Below, in pieces: positions 13,825-24,970 of a stretch of DNA of 64,000 nucleotides (position 1 is the first letter of the stretch; each line of letters begins with the position of its first letter). The position numbers and the translations under genes were made by a program. The DNA lies in the NCBI RefSeq assembly GCF_958298935.1, contig NC_084923.1, positions 25,210,501 to 25,274,500 on the forward strand, written 5' to 3'. The stretch comes from Phragmites australis (lineage: Eukaryota; Streptophyta; Magnoliopsida; Poales; Poaceae). The notes beneath the pieces are model-generated. The model had not been told where the DNA came from. It saw only the letters and a program-made list of their open reading frames with translations, and did not search any database.

Positions 13825-15673
13825 TGTAGCATCTAGGTCCATATGTAAGTGATAAGTGTTCCAATGATTAATGACAATTGTATCATTGTAATTAATAATT
13901 GTGTTTTGAAGGGTATTAAAAAAATTAGTTCATAATAATGATTAGGTATTCTTAGTTCCTAAGTTAATTATATGGACGATCAAAGGACATGTGCATTAAG
14001 ATTAAGGATCTTATAGTTATAAGTATCAAAAAGGAGATAAATGACACTTAGAGTAGCATAGGTCATCTTTCTTAGTCTTTTTTTTACCATACTATAATGA
14101 GAGGCTAAGAGTAATAGCTTAATCAAGTGAGTTTATATTTGGTTTGATGCACATTTGTGAATTTCTAGCACTAGGTAGTTCATAGAAGCCCCTAGATACC
14201 AAGTTAGAGCTCAAAAAGGGTTGAATTGGAAGAGCTCAGTAACAAATATATGTCATAGGATAGTCCAGTGACTTGAAATGAATTCTCACCAGAGTTTTTC
14301 TTTCGGTTCAGATCAGAAGAGAACTTCGTGCACATGATGATCTGTTGTCTAACTAGAAATCACCGGAAGCTTTTTTCGGTGACACATGTTCAAAAGTTTT
14401 TGAAGTGTTTCACCGGATTGTCCGGTGTTAGAGTGATGAGTGAACCGGATTTTTTTCAACAGAAGCAAAATTTACAAGGGAAAATGAATTTGAGCTCACT
14501 GGATTATTCGGTGGTGGAAAGAGTGGATCATTAGACTATTTCTTACAGAGGCAAATCATAAGTACAGAAAAATGAAGCTCTACTCGTCAGATAGTCCGGT
14601 GTTTACATTGTGCTCATCGGACAAATGCACCAGAGCAATGTTGTAGAGAGGTTCAGAAGAAGCTTCACTCACCGGATGGTCCGATATAGGCAAAAATGAT
14701 ATCACCAGACTAATTCTTGCAGCGAGGTTTGCAATGAGTGTTTTGGCCTAGTTCTTCTGACCAGACTGTCCGGTGTTACTTCAGTTGTCACCAGATGAGT
14801 ACACCAAAGGATCAACGGCTAAGGATAGCTAGCACAATTATCTCTGGAGTTTTGCCTCACTTGATTGTACGGTGTGTGTGAGATGGAACTTACCAGATCA
14901 TCTAGTGCTAATAGAAAAAGTGGGTGATTAAGCAACGACTAAATTTGAATCTCTAGCCTATAAATACTCCCTCACTTTGTTTCATTTATCTCTCTAGCAA
15001 CTCAAAGGAGTTCATACACTATGTGTGTCTTCAAGAAGAAAGGGAGAGCACTTGAGTTGATTTTCAAGTCCCTAATTGAAGGTTAATGACTTCATTAGTG
15101 CTTCAAGAGTAGTAAGTGTGCATCTAGCTATAGTCTAGATTTGATCTTGGTGAAGTGAAACTATTAGCCTGTTACTCTTGGTGGTTAGCAACACCTAGCC
15201 GGTCTTTGGTAATTGGATATGTCTCGGTGAGCTCTTGGAGTTCTTGTGGGAGCTCCGGGAAGAACTATATGCTTAGTTTGATGCCCACCAATTCAGATAT
15301 GGAGAAGTGACAATCATGAGAGAAAACTTGAGACTTAGTGACTCAAGGGGAGCGGTATCCTTTGTGGATGGTCTAACGATGACTAAGCAGGAGTGGTAAC
15401 TCCTCGATACCTCAGGAAAAAATCAGTGTTCTCTTATCCATCTTCTTACTTTTCCGCATTTTCATTTGAGCATTTTACTTGTTGCAAGCTTTTCTTTCCT
15501 CATTTACTTTGTGTTCTAGCTTGCTTGTTTTTTCGTGCTTCCTTCTAGTTTGATCGTGTAGTCGTATTTTAATTCATCTAAGGTTAAGGTTGTTATTTGT
15601 TCTAGATTTTGGTAGGAGTAAATTTTTTATATAGCCCAATTCACCTCCTCTCTTTGGTCATTCAATCCTTTCA
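13825..15673 (+). mobile_element. Solo LTR of Sirevirus type, target duplication CTTCT
   Basis: It begins TGTAGCATCT, ends CCTTTCA and is flanked by CTTCT at 13820-13824 and 15674-15678. The inverted copy near 46630 lacks it. The interior holds many CCGG-cored palindromic motifs such as CACCGGATTGTCCGGTG near 14410, characteristic of Sirevirus LTRs, and a likely TATA signal (TATAAATACTCCC) near 14960 that sets the plus orientation. No internal domain remains. Confidence 0.85.
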
Positions 15674-16048
15674 CTTCTGCATTTGGTCTTGTGACAATGG
15701 CATTGTCTTGTAATGTAACTAAATTTTATTCTTGTTTATCCTCTATGGGACATTCTTGCTTCGAAAGAAGTAAAGTGGACATGCCAACAATGCATATCAA
15801 ATCGAAGGACACAACCATATGCACTCAATTAGAGTTTTCACACTCTCGTGTATGTATTTGTACATAAAATGCAACAATACAAGAAAATTATTTAAAGGAA
15901 GTAGTTTATCTCTAACGCAATGACTAATCTGGGAGAATCTATAGAATAATTTGTGTCATACCATAAATATAAGTTATTTAGTGTTCCCACACTTTGCTAA
16001 ATATGTGTCATTGTACAACTCAAGTTACATTTATTCATCATGTTTATT

Positions 16049-16131
16049 CAAAATCAACACGTCGACAGGGAGAAGTGTGACTAGCTGCCCGTAGTTCTCT
16101 GGTGGAACCACCAAAGTCTACTGCTGTTGTT
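16049..16131 (+). other. Short chimeric junction shared with 43440-43521
   Basis: After the inverted-arm sequence stops, about 70 bp (CAGGGAGAAGTG, TGCCCG, TTCTCTGGTGGAAC, CTGCTGTTGTTCTT) matches 43447-43521 in direct orientation, then passes directly into Copia integrase sequence. What this patch derives from is not known. Confidence 0.6.
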
Positions 16132-18440
16132 CTTGCAAGAAAAATATTGAATGAGTATGATACACCAAAGAAGTTTTGGGCTGAAGCAATCAATACAGCG
16201 TGTCATGTATCCAACCAAGTGTATCTCTACCAACTTTTGAAGAAGACGCCATATGAGCTTTTCATTGGGAGGAAACTCAATCTCTCCTACTTTCAGGTGT
16301 TTGAATGTAAGTACTTAATCTACAAGAAAAGAGAACAGCTAGGCAAGTTTGAAAAACGTTGTGATATTGGTTTTCTTGTTGGTTATGCATCGAACTCAAA
16401 AGCATATCGAGTATTCAACAATGGCACCAATTTTATTGAAGAAACTTATGATGTGGACTTTAATGAATCTAATGGTTCCTAAAAAGAAGATATTTCTTGT
16501 GATGATGTAGGCGATGAGTCTTTGAGAGATGTGATGAAGAATATGATAATTTGTGATATCAAGCCTAAGAAGGATGACAAAGATGTACCTTCTACTTCTA
16601 CTCCACGCACCTCAATGTCACCCCAAGTTGATCAGGATGATGAAAAGGATGATTAACCACTTCCATCACAAGATATCCATATCTCTCAAGAGGAAGCTTA
16701 AGCTCAAGCTCAAGATGTTAGACCACCACAAGACACACCTCAAGAACCACAAGTGAATCAAACTCACTATTCTAAGGATCGCCTAATTGACTTGATCATT
16801 GAGAGTCCATCTAGGGGAGTAAGAACTCGCTCTCGCCAATATACTTTATTTTGTGAACATTACTTGTTTGGAACCCACACATATGGATGAGGCTCTTAAA
16901 GATCCGGATTGGGTAATTAGTATGCAAGAAGAACTCAACAACTTCACCTGCAATGAAGTATGGATACTTGAAGAAAGACCTCAAGATAAGAATGTGATTG
17001 GAACCAAATAGGTCTTCCGCAATAAGCAAGATGAATATGGTGTGGTGGTACGCCACAAGACAAGATTTGTCGCGAAAGGTTTTGCACAAGTTGAAGGTTT
17101 AGATTTTGGCGAAACATTCGCTCCCGTGGTAAGGCTTGAAGCCATCTGCATCTTTCTTGCATTTGCTTCACATCATAACATTAAACTGTATCAAATGGAT
17201 GTAAAGAGTGCATTCTTAAATGGCTTCATTAATAAGCCTATCTATGTTGAACAACCCCCGATTTTGAAGAGTCTAGATATCGTAATCATGTTTATAGATT
17301 GCACAAGACGTTTTATGGACTCAAACAAGCCCCAAGAGCTTATTATAAACACTTACATGACTTCCTCATCAATCAAGGATTCAAGATCGAAAGGGTGGAC
17401 ACCACATAGTTCACAAAAATCATTAACAATAAACTCTTCTTATATCAAATTTATGTTAATGATATAATATTTGGTTCAACTAACAAAGAGTGTTGCAAGA
17501 AATTTAGTGACATGATGTCTAGGGAGTTCGAGATATCAATAATTAGCGAGCTCAACTACTTCTTTGGTTTTCAAATCAAGCAATTAAAGAAAAGGACATT
17601 CATCCATCAAGAGAAGTGCATGAGGGACATCCTAAAGAAGTTTAAGATGGATGATTGCAAGTCAATCAAGACCTCTATGCCTACTAATAGACATCTCGAC
17701 TTGGATGAAATGGGTAAAATGATTGACCAAAAGCTTTACCATTTTATGATTGGGTCGCTTCTTTATCTTACCGCATCTAGGCCCGATATTATGTTTAGTA
17801 TTTGCATTTGTGCTCGCTTCCAAGATAATTCTAAGGAATCACATCTTAGCGCAGTTAAGAGAATCCTTAGTTACCTAAAGCAATCATCTAGCATAGGCTT
17901 GTGGTACCCTAAAAGTGCTAGTTTTCTACTCTTGGGTTACGGATTCGGACTTTGTTGAATGCCGTGTGGATCGTAAGAGTACTTCAGATGTGTGCTACTT
18001 GCTAGAGCGATCCCTAGTCTCATGGTCTTCTAAAAAGCAAAACTCCATAGCCACTGCTCCACCTCAGCAGCACCGGAGTATGTTGTGCTCAAATCCTCTA
18101 TATGAAACAAACCTTGTTAGACTTGGGTGTTTGTCTAGAGAAGGTTTCACTCCTTTGTGACAACAAAGGTGCCGTAAAAATTATAAACAATCCTGTTCAA
18201 CACTTTCATACAAAGCATATTGATATCCGTCATTACTTTCTTAGAGATCGTATGGCTAAAAATGATATTTCTCTTGTTAGTGTAAGATCATAATATCAAT
18301 TGGCAGATAGCTTCACAAAACCTCTAGATGAAGTCACTTTTTGTAGAACCTTCTCTAGATAGGTGCTTGTCTAACCTTCTCAAGATAGTGCAATTTTGCT
18401 TGAGTTGGTGGCCCCCTAATTTCTCTTAAGGAGGGATGTA
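16132..18440 (+). pseudogene. Decayed Ty1/Copia (Sirevirus-like) pol fragment
   Basis: Pieces in several frames follow Copia pol order: the integrase C-terminal part ([11 protein letters not shown]; 16132-16482), a disordered linker, reverse transcriptase ([32 protein letters not shown]; 17040-17270), the RT C-terminal region (DILKKFKMDDCKSIKTSMP, SRPDIMFSICICARFQ; 17512-17860) and RNase H (DRKSTSDVCYLLERSLVSWS; 17915-18290). Many stops and frameshifts separate them. The expected YVDD region near 17450 is altered. Gag, protease and the integrase core are absent, so this is a truncated dead copy in plus orientation. Confidence 0.9.
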
Positions 18441-19640
18441 ATATGATAAGATAGATTTATTTTATACTATTCATTCACATGTCATATAGCTTATATTCAT
18501 GTTTACTTTCATTCACTTATTATGTATTGCATATGCATTGGCGGTAGAGAGATCACAAAGGAGGATATCACTCTTTGAGATTGCTGTTTACTTTTAATAT
18601 GAACATACACCTCTAAAAAGTATGATTAAATAGACGCAAGTGCTTAATCTTTAAAGTTTTAATCATTAAGTTTTTAGTAATATGGCTCATACATTCCTTT
18701 GGAGTTTTCTTCCTCCTTTTTATTTGGTTCTTATTGCTTATTGAAAAATTATGTATGCTATAGCCGCTTTGGCATATATTTGCAAATTAGTGTTTGAGAG
18801 TGTAAGGTCTTCAATCAAACTAGTCCAAACATGCGTTTATGCTATTTGTTTGTTCGAAGTTTGGACTTAGTGAGAGATTTTAGTTATGCATAATCTTTCT
18901 CTTCTCACCGGATTGTTCGATGCTCCATTCTTTGTTTTCATCGGATCGTCTGGTATTTAGTTATCCTGCCAGTTAGCTCAATTCATCCCTGGAAAAGGTC
19001 TGGTGCTTTCGTCCGGTGAATGGATCAGAATCAGCAGATAATCCAGTGTGTAGTTTTTGAAAATTCCTTGAGAGTTTATCCGGTGCTCAGTGCTCTATCA
19101 TCGGAGCATCCGGTGAATGAAGGTGGTTTCGACTATGGTTGAAAATGCTCTCTGCAAAATTTCATCTGGTGTTTCATCCGATGTTCTCTGTTGTCGTCAC
19201 CGGACCTTCCGTTGTTTGAATTTTTCCACAGGTCCCACATGTCATGTAAGGGCATCCTGGCCGGCCTCTCTCTCTGTTTTTCAATCTCGACGCACCACCC
19301 GTACGCCCGCTCGTCTCGCTGACTCGCCACCTCCCGTCTCCATCTTGTCAGCACGCTGCCGCACCACTGCCTCCCTGCATCGCCGTTGTAGCTACGCCGC
19401 CACTGCCCCCGCTCCACCTCAGTAGCGTTGCTGTTCCACCCTGCTGCTCACGCGCACCAAAGCCGCCACTGTCTCATGCCATAGCACCGTCGCCACCGCC
19501 TAGGTCACCGGCTGTCGTGCTACCCAGTCACCAATAGTCCTCCTCTCTTCTATTCTTCGTGGTGAGCATTTTAATTCGGCCGATTCTTGATTTTTTTAAA
19601 AAAAAATCCTAGATCAATTTCATGCAAATTTGCCCAAATT
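18441..19640 (+). other. Sirevirus-like 3' noncoding region and GC-rich tail
   Basis: Downstream of the pol remnant the sequence is AT-rich, then from about 18900 to 19220 carries degenerate CCGG palindromes (CACCGGATTGTTCG, ATCCGGTGAATG) like those in Sirevirus LTRs. From 19230 to 19560 it becomes GC-rich with short open frames on both strands that match no family I recognise. Most likely a decayed 3' end, with no intact LTR boundary found. Confidence 0.5.
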
Positions 19641-22121
19641 CATACTATTCATATGACATCATTAAATAATTTAAATCTTGAATAAAAATCTACATCGCAC
19701 TAGAAAACCTTGTTGATGATTTTTTACCGGGTTATATGAGGGGACATGCTAAAACACTATTGTTGGAGCTTGTGTACAATATTGTCTTTTGCTGACAACG
19801 CTAGTCCTAAGAAGTGACGGCCACATAAAGACAAAATAAACTACAAAAATATCAGTCCCCACAACCAGTCATCTCAGTTCCAATCAGCTAGCTCATCTCT
19901 CTCCTAACGTCCCGCATCTTTCTTCCACCATCTATTTCTGTTTATTTTGCGGCTTTGCTGCTGGTCTCGGCACGGTTCATAAATGCATCGGTAACCGTCC
20001 AAAAATTATGGTTACCGACCTTCTCGGCCCGGTCCGATTTTAGAAATCGAACGGTAACTGAAATTTGAATTCAAAAAATTTGAAATAAAAAATAAAAATA
20101 ATAATAATTTTTTTAAAAAAAAATCTTAAAAAAACTAGACACAATTCTAAGACCTTCTGTGAAAAAAAATTCAAAAATAATGTCGTTTGCATCATATTCT
20201 ATAGGGAGAAAGTTTGAAAAAATTGAAAAAAATTGAAGCGTGCGGCTCAGTTATTAACTCACGTTAAGAAAAAGTGTAACATGCAAACATATATTTTTCT
20301 TGTGTAAAACGTATTTTAAGAGAATCTTTAAAATTGATTTTACTTTATTTAGAGTTTTATTAAATTCTCTATGATTTTTACAAAGTTCACAAGCATAAAA
20401 TGAATATGTTAAGAAACAACATTGTAATTAACTTTTTCATATCTACTATTATTTTTCCTACGTAAATCATAGTATAAATAAGCTAATGAAAGTGATTTCA
20501 CTAAATTTTGAGGTGTGATGGGTCAGTTATGAATTAATCTAGTCGCAACACATTTACACAATCATGCATGTTACAATAACTAATTCATGAGTTCATGTAT
20601 TTTTAAAAGACATATGATCATGTAAGAAGACTAAAAAAATTAGTTTCATGATTTTTGGATTAGCAAAGAGTAAACTATGCATTTAACTTGGTTTAACAAA
20701 TACAATTTCTCACAGAAAATTTTGAACCTTTTTATGAGTATAAATATTTTTATCATGTAGATCATGTTACAAGGAAACCAACAAAATTTGTTTCACTTGA
20801 TTTGAAGCTCAGATGAATTAGTTATTGATTTTACAAGGCTGAGCCCTTTTTGGGTTTTTTTTAACTGCGCTGAAATTCGATAAAATCGCTCTATAAATCG
20901 AGAAAACCGAGCGGTTACCGACCCAAACCGTTCGGTAACCGACCAATTCAAAAATGCGAGAAAATCGCTCGGTAACCGACCCAAACCGCTCGGTAACCGA
21001 CCAAAACCGAGCGGTTACCGAACGGCTAAAATCGTGATTTTTTTCCAAATTTCTAATTTTGCCAAATGAAGTTTCTCCAAATTTTTTTGAATTTTTCACC
21101 AGTAACCGCGGTTATCGCGTATTTTCGGTTACCGAGCTCCGATCGGTAAGGTGAATCCTGGGCCTCGGTAGACGGTGCTCGTAACCATCGTTACCCTGGC
21201 CCACAACTATCATTATGTGAGCTGAATTTTCTCTTTCTTTGCTTGCACACACCCGTGTGATTTATTTGTACTGGCCCTTCTCCTCTTTGTACACACCCTG
21301 TCAGTGTACAAATAAATCATTAAAAATACTCGCGTGTAAATTTATATTAGGCCGCAGTCACTTGATGTTGTCTCTCCTCCTTCAGATATCTCGGATGCTG
21401 CAAAAAGAGAAATTGACTAGTACGTTTGTAAAGCACGTCGCTCAGATGTTCGGTTTAGTTAGGCTTCTTGTTAACTAGGGCGCCCAACAAGCAGCTGCAC
21501 ACCTAAGCATAACAACATTCCTGTCATTCAATGATTGTTCTCGGGTCTAGAAAATCAAATCAACCGCCAGAACCTTTTTGGGGTGTTTAACAAAAGTTCC
21601 AGAGGGCAATGGGATGAAAGAAATGATGAAATTTGTTTAAAAGTGTGTTAGTAATTCTAAATTTTAAACTTAAACAAGGATAGGACAAAGCAGAATTGTT
21701 ATAAAGTAAAATTTGTATGTTGTTGTAGTTGTTTGTTCTCCTTGCTTGCGAGCAAGAGGTCGCGAGTTCGACCTCATGTGTGGCATTTTTTTTTGTTTGT
21801 TTAAAGTAGGATCTACGGTTTAATTTGTTGGTAACGTGAAAAAATTTAGATGAAATAAAGATTTTATTCTGAGACCTGTTCTAAGCATTTAAAGTGAGTG
21901 TCAAGTAGGCTATATAGATTGCTATGACGGACTCAGGCTTCAAACCTTTTAATATTTCAAAATTCAAATATGAACATTTTTTACAATAATTTTATTTTTT
22001 GGAGGGTCACAGATGAGTGGAATTCCTTAGTGGACCTCTATTAGTAATGCTTTCTAGCTTATTTTGTAAGTATGATTGTAACAAGTATTTACGATGAAAT
22101 AATAGGCTATCTGTTGCATTA
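19640..22121 (+). repeat. Direct repeat, copy A (first part)
   Basis: Colinear with 37430-38870 in the same orientation. Shared landmarks: ACATGCTAAAACA, TTGGAGCTTGT, AAGTGACGGCCAC, TCAGTTCCAATCAGCTAGCT (minor variants), TTGACTAGTACGTTTGTAA and GCACACCTAAGCATAACAAC. The leading ~90 bp also resembles 44525-44620. Copy A is interrupted by a hAT-like element (19971-21160) and then by the large TIR element starting at 22122; its tail resumes at 35332-35440. A segment near 21750 and its partner near 38490 have a tRNA-like GAGTTCGACCTC motif, perhaps a SINE-type head. Confidence 0.8.
19971..21160. mobile_element. hAT-like non-autonomous element, 8-bp target duplication
   Basis: Termini CACGGTTCA and TGAATCCTG are short imperfect inverted repeats, flanked by GGTCTCGG (19963-19970) and GGCCTCGG (21161-21168), an 8-bp duplication with one mismatch. 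The paralogous repeat at about 37710 reads straight through (TGTCTCGGTAGAC). The ends contain GGTAACCG, and an internal cluster at 20880-21030 repeats units like CCGAGCGGTTACCGA and CGCTCGGTAACCGA in both orientations. There is no transposase. The superfamily is inferred from the 8-bp duplication and terminus form. Confidence 0.75.
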
Positions 22122-22319
22122 GGTTATGTTTGTTTCAGTTAGAGATTATGGATTATGGTTTTTATAATCACTAGCTGAAATAAACAGACATCTCCAAAGC
22201 CAGATTGTAGCAATCTGGATTGTTTACAATCAAGCGATCCATCAGCCACCAGTTTGTAGCATATTGTAAAGTCTGAAATACCAAAATGTCAATCAAACTT
22301 CCAAGGTAACTACCCGCTC

Positions 22320-22934
22320 TGCCACTCTCCCCTACCCCGAGTCACGCACCTGACCAACGACCGGCGAGGCTACTAGCTCGTCGGTCGGTGTGCCAGCCAG
22401 AGGTCCTATGCAGTTGCGTCGTCGCCGCCCCTGTATGGCCCTCTACTAGTCGGCATTGCCTGCAACACCACTCTCCCCTCTGTGCCACCATCCTCGGCTG
22501 TGCGCACTGCCGCTACCCTCACTGCGCCGGTGCGTTACCGCCTCTGCCATGTAGTTGCGCCACCGTCTTGCAGCCGCCCCCCCCCCCCCCCCCCCGCCCG
22601 ACCGCACCCAACAACCACCGCCTTGGCCTGTTCTAGTTTTCCTACCGCTCGCCAAGCAACGATGATGACGCTCGCCACTGGATGTGGGAGACAATCCCCA
22701 GAGTCACATTCCTCCCTATGGCCTCCACCGTCACCGAGGGCAAGGAGTTTTGCGGCTCCTTCGCGCCCCACGACGGTCGCACCAGCCTCGTCCTGAACCG
22801 CCAGCCCATAGATGAGAGAGGCGCATGTGAGCCCCATCTTCATGCCCACCTTGTCCGGAACCGCCAGCACCTCCTCCCCGTCGATGAGCCCCATCTCTGT
22901 CCTTCTCCCTTTCCCTCCCTCCGTCTCCCTCTCT
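22320..22934. other. GC-rich gene-like DNA inside the TIR element (left half)
   Basis: Strongly GC-rich, exon-like composition with overlapping open frames on both strands of 80-120 codons, none of which I recognise. A run of nineteen C occurs at 22577-22595. The matching other half lies at 34706-35160, beyond the Sirevirus. It may be a captured host gene or promoter fragment, but no parent can be named. Confidence 0.45.
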
Positions 22935-22939
22935 GGCGC

Positions 22940-24550
22940 TGAAAGTGCCTAGAGGGGGGGGGGGGTGAATAGGCTTTTCTGAAAATTAAAACTAAAAACA
23001 ACGGATTAAACTGCCGGATACTCTGGTGAAGTCCGGATACTCCGGTATGGTCCGGAGTATCCGGTCTAGTCCGGAGTCTCCGGCCTGACAGCAATTTTCA
23101 GAATAAATTTGAACTAAAGACCACAGCTAGATTCTAAGAGTTGCACTAGGACAAGTAGATATTACAAAGCTAGAATAACACTTAAAACTAGCAAGATTGA
23201 CACTATAGCAATTTAAATGACAAATTACCAAATGCACACGATAAAGTAAGTTACGCAAATAAGAACACGAAAATATATCCCGGAGTTCGGCCACCTCACA
23301 AAGAAGTGCCTACGTCTCCGTTGAGGAGCTCACAAAGAGCCGGATCTTCTCCAACCCTATCCTCTTCTAGCGACCACAAAGATCAAGCTAGAAATTCTTA
23401 CTCAATATGAAGTTGCTTACAAACTTCCCGAGGCACACCACAATTTTTGGGTGCTCTTCGGGCGACTCCTTTTCTTCTAGAAGCCCAAAGCTTCAAAAGA
23501 GATAATCGCAGTAGATGCTCGATGAAGAAATCAATGCCCAAGTGGCTTTAACCCTCTCCAAACACACACTCTCAAATTTGTGCAAATTTTGCTCTAGAGA
23601 TGATTGAAGGGGCTTTGAATGCTCTTAAAGTGCTCAAGAGGTCTCAAGAAAACCAGCAGCAAGCACTAAATGCTATGGAGAGAGGAGGCATTTATAGCCC
23701 TCTCTCACAGACTAGCCGTTACTGTTTTTGTCAGAGCTTACCGGAGTATCCGGTGTACACCGGAGTCTCCGGTCCTAATTCCAAAAACGGCGTCAGAACG
23801 GTCACGAACGTGTCAGAACTAGCCGTTACAGTTCTGTTTAATTACCGGAGTCTCCGGTGAACACCGGAGTCTCCGGTCCTGACAGATTTTCTAAAACAGA
23901 CTAAGTCCGGAGACTAGCCGGATCCTCCGGCATCTCCAGGTACCGGAGTATCCGGTGAACACTGGAGACTCCGGTCTTTATTTCTTTTTACCAAAAAGAT
24001 TAAATGCTAACCGAGAGCCTCTGCCGGAGTCTACCTCGGAGACTCCGACTGCACACTAAACATTTTACCGGAGTATCCGGTGAACACCGGAGACTCCGAT
24101 CTTTTTCTTAAAAAAGATTAAACCGTAACCGAGACTCTCTGCCGGAGGCTCTCTCGGAGACTCCGGCTGAACGCTGAATACCGGAGTATCCGGTGAACAC
24201 CGGAGTCTCCGGACTCTAAAGTTTTTCAGAAAGAGTTTCGTGTCCGTGAGTGAATGTGTCTCTCAACTGGGTGGTTCTAAAGGATCTCTTGAGCATTGAG
24301 ACACATTCAAGAAATTAAATCCATCCATCTAAGAAAAAATCTATCCTAGACTCAATTTCAAAAGTAAAATGAATGTAAGCCCTATCTTGTGCCCTTTGTT
24401 GATTCTTCAATTGTTTCGGCGGGCGTCAAACGTCATTTACCTTCACAACTAATGCTTATACCTGTTCAATACTCGCAAAGCATGCTAGTTCTTTAATCGT
24501 TTTGTCATCAATAAGCCAAAACCCACTTAGGGGGCCTAGATACACTTTCA
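22940..24550 (-). repeat. 3' LTR of the Sirevirus
   Basis: 1,611 bp, a near copy of 33091-34700. It carries about eight pairs of CCGGAGTATCCGG / CCGGAGTCTCCGG type palindromes between 23020 and 24215, a possible protein-binding array, and a poly-G run near 22955. Confidence 0.95.
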
Positions 24551-24945
24551 ATCTCCCCCTTTTTGGTGATTGATGACAATCCGATTAAAACATACACAAG
24601 GATATATGAAAAAGATTTTGAATTCTAGAAGATATGGTGAGCTCCCCCTAAATATATGCATTGGTTTAAACGAAGTTAAACCTCAATGCACCTATTTGAG
24701 AATTTAAATTCACAAGAGCTCCCCCTATATCCTAGAATCCGTGGGATACAAAATTTATGATAAGACATAGAGCACACAAAACTTATGAAAGAACGACAAT
24801 CATCACACTAACATAAAAGGTCTTACAAATTAAATGACACAAGGTTCATCACAAACAAGAATCCAATTGTCCAACGGCGAAAGGAATTAAAAGGAGACCA
24901 AAGCTAAGGAACTTAAGAGAAAGGATAACTATCTCTCCCCCTTTG
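24551..24945 (-). other. Cluster of polypurine tracts
   Basis: On the minus strand, AAAAAGGGGGAGAT lies directly against the 3' LTR (24551-24568). Similar tracts TAGGGGGAGCTC occur at about 24640-24650 and 24717-24727, and AAAGGGGGAGAG at 24933-24945. The proximal one is the plus-strand primer for reverse transcription; extra upstream copies are a known Sirevirus trait. Confidence 0.85.
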
Positions 24946-24970
24946 GCATCAAGCACCAAAAAGAGAAAGA

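Larger units (their letters stand above)
10656..16048 (+). repeat. Left arm (inner part) of inverted duplication, interrupted by two solo LTRs
   Basis: Three pieces (10656-11336, 13748-13824, 15674-16048) match 46203-47352 as an inverted colinear series. Shared landmarks include ACCATCAGATTGTTAATATT near 10715, CATGACAAGTTGGCTATGGT near 13765, CGAAAGAAGTAAAGTG near 15760 and ACCATAAATATAAGTTATT near 15960. No coding capacity is apparent. The interruptions are the two solo LTRs listed separately. Confidence 0.85.

Noticed and set aside
21715..21800. tRNA-like motif (GAGTTCGACCTC)
   Set aside because: No full cloverleaf could be drawn; it recurs in the direct-repeat copy at about 38490, so at most a SINE-like head.
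22446..22894. Minus- and plus-strand frames of 80-120 codons in GC-rich DNA
   Set aside because: Overlap each other, include homopolymer-encoded Pro/Gly runs and match no family I know; described only as GC-rich gene-like DNA.
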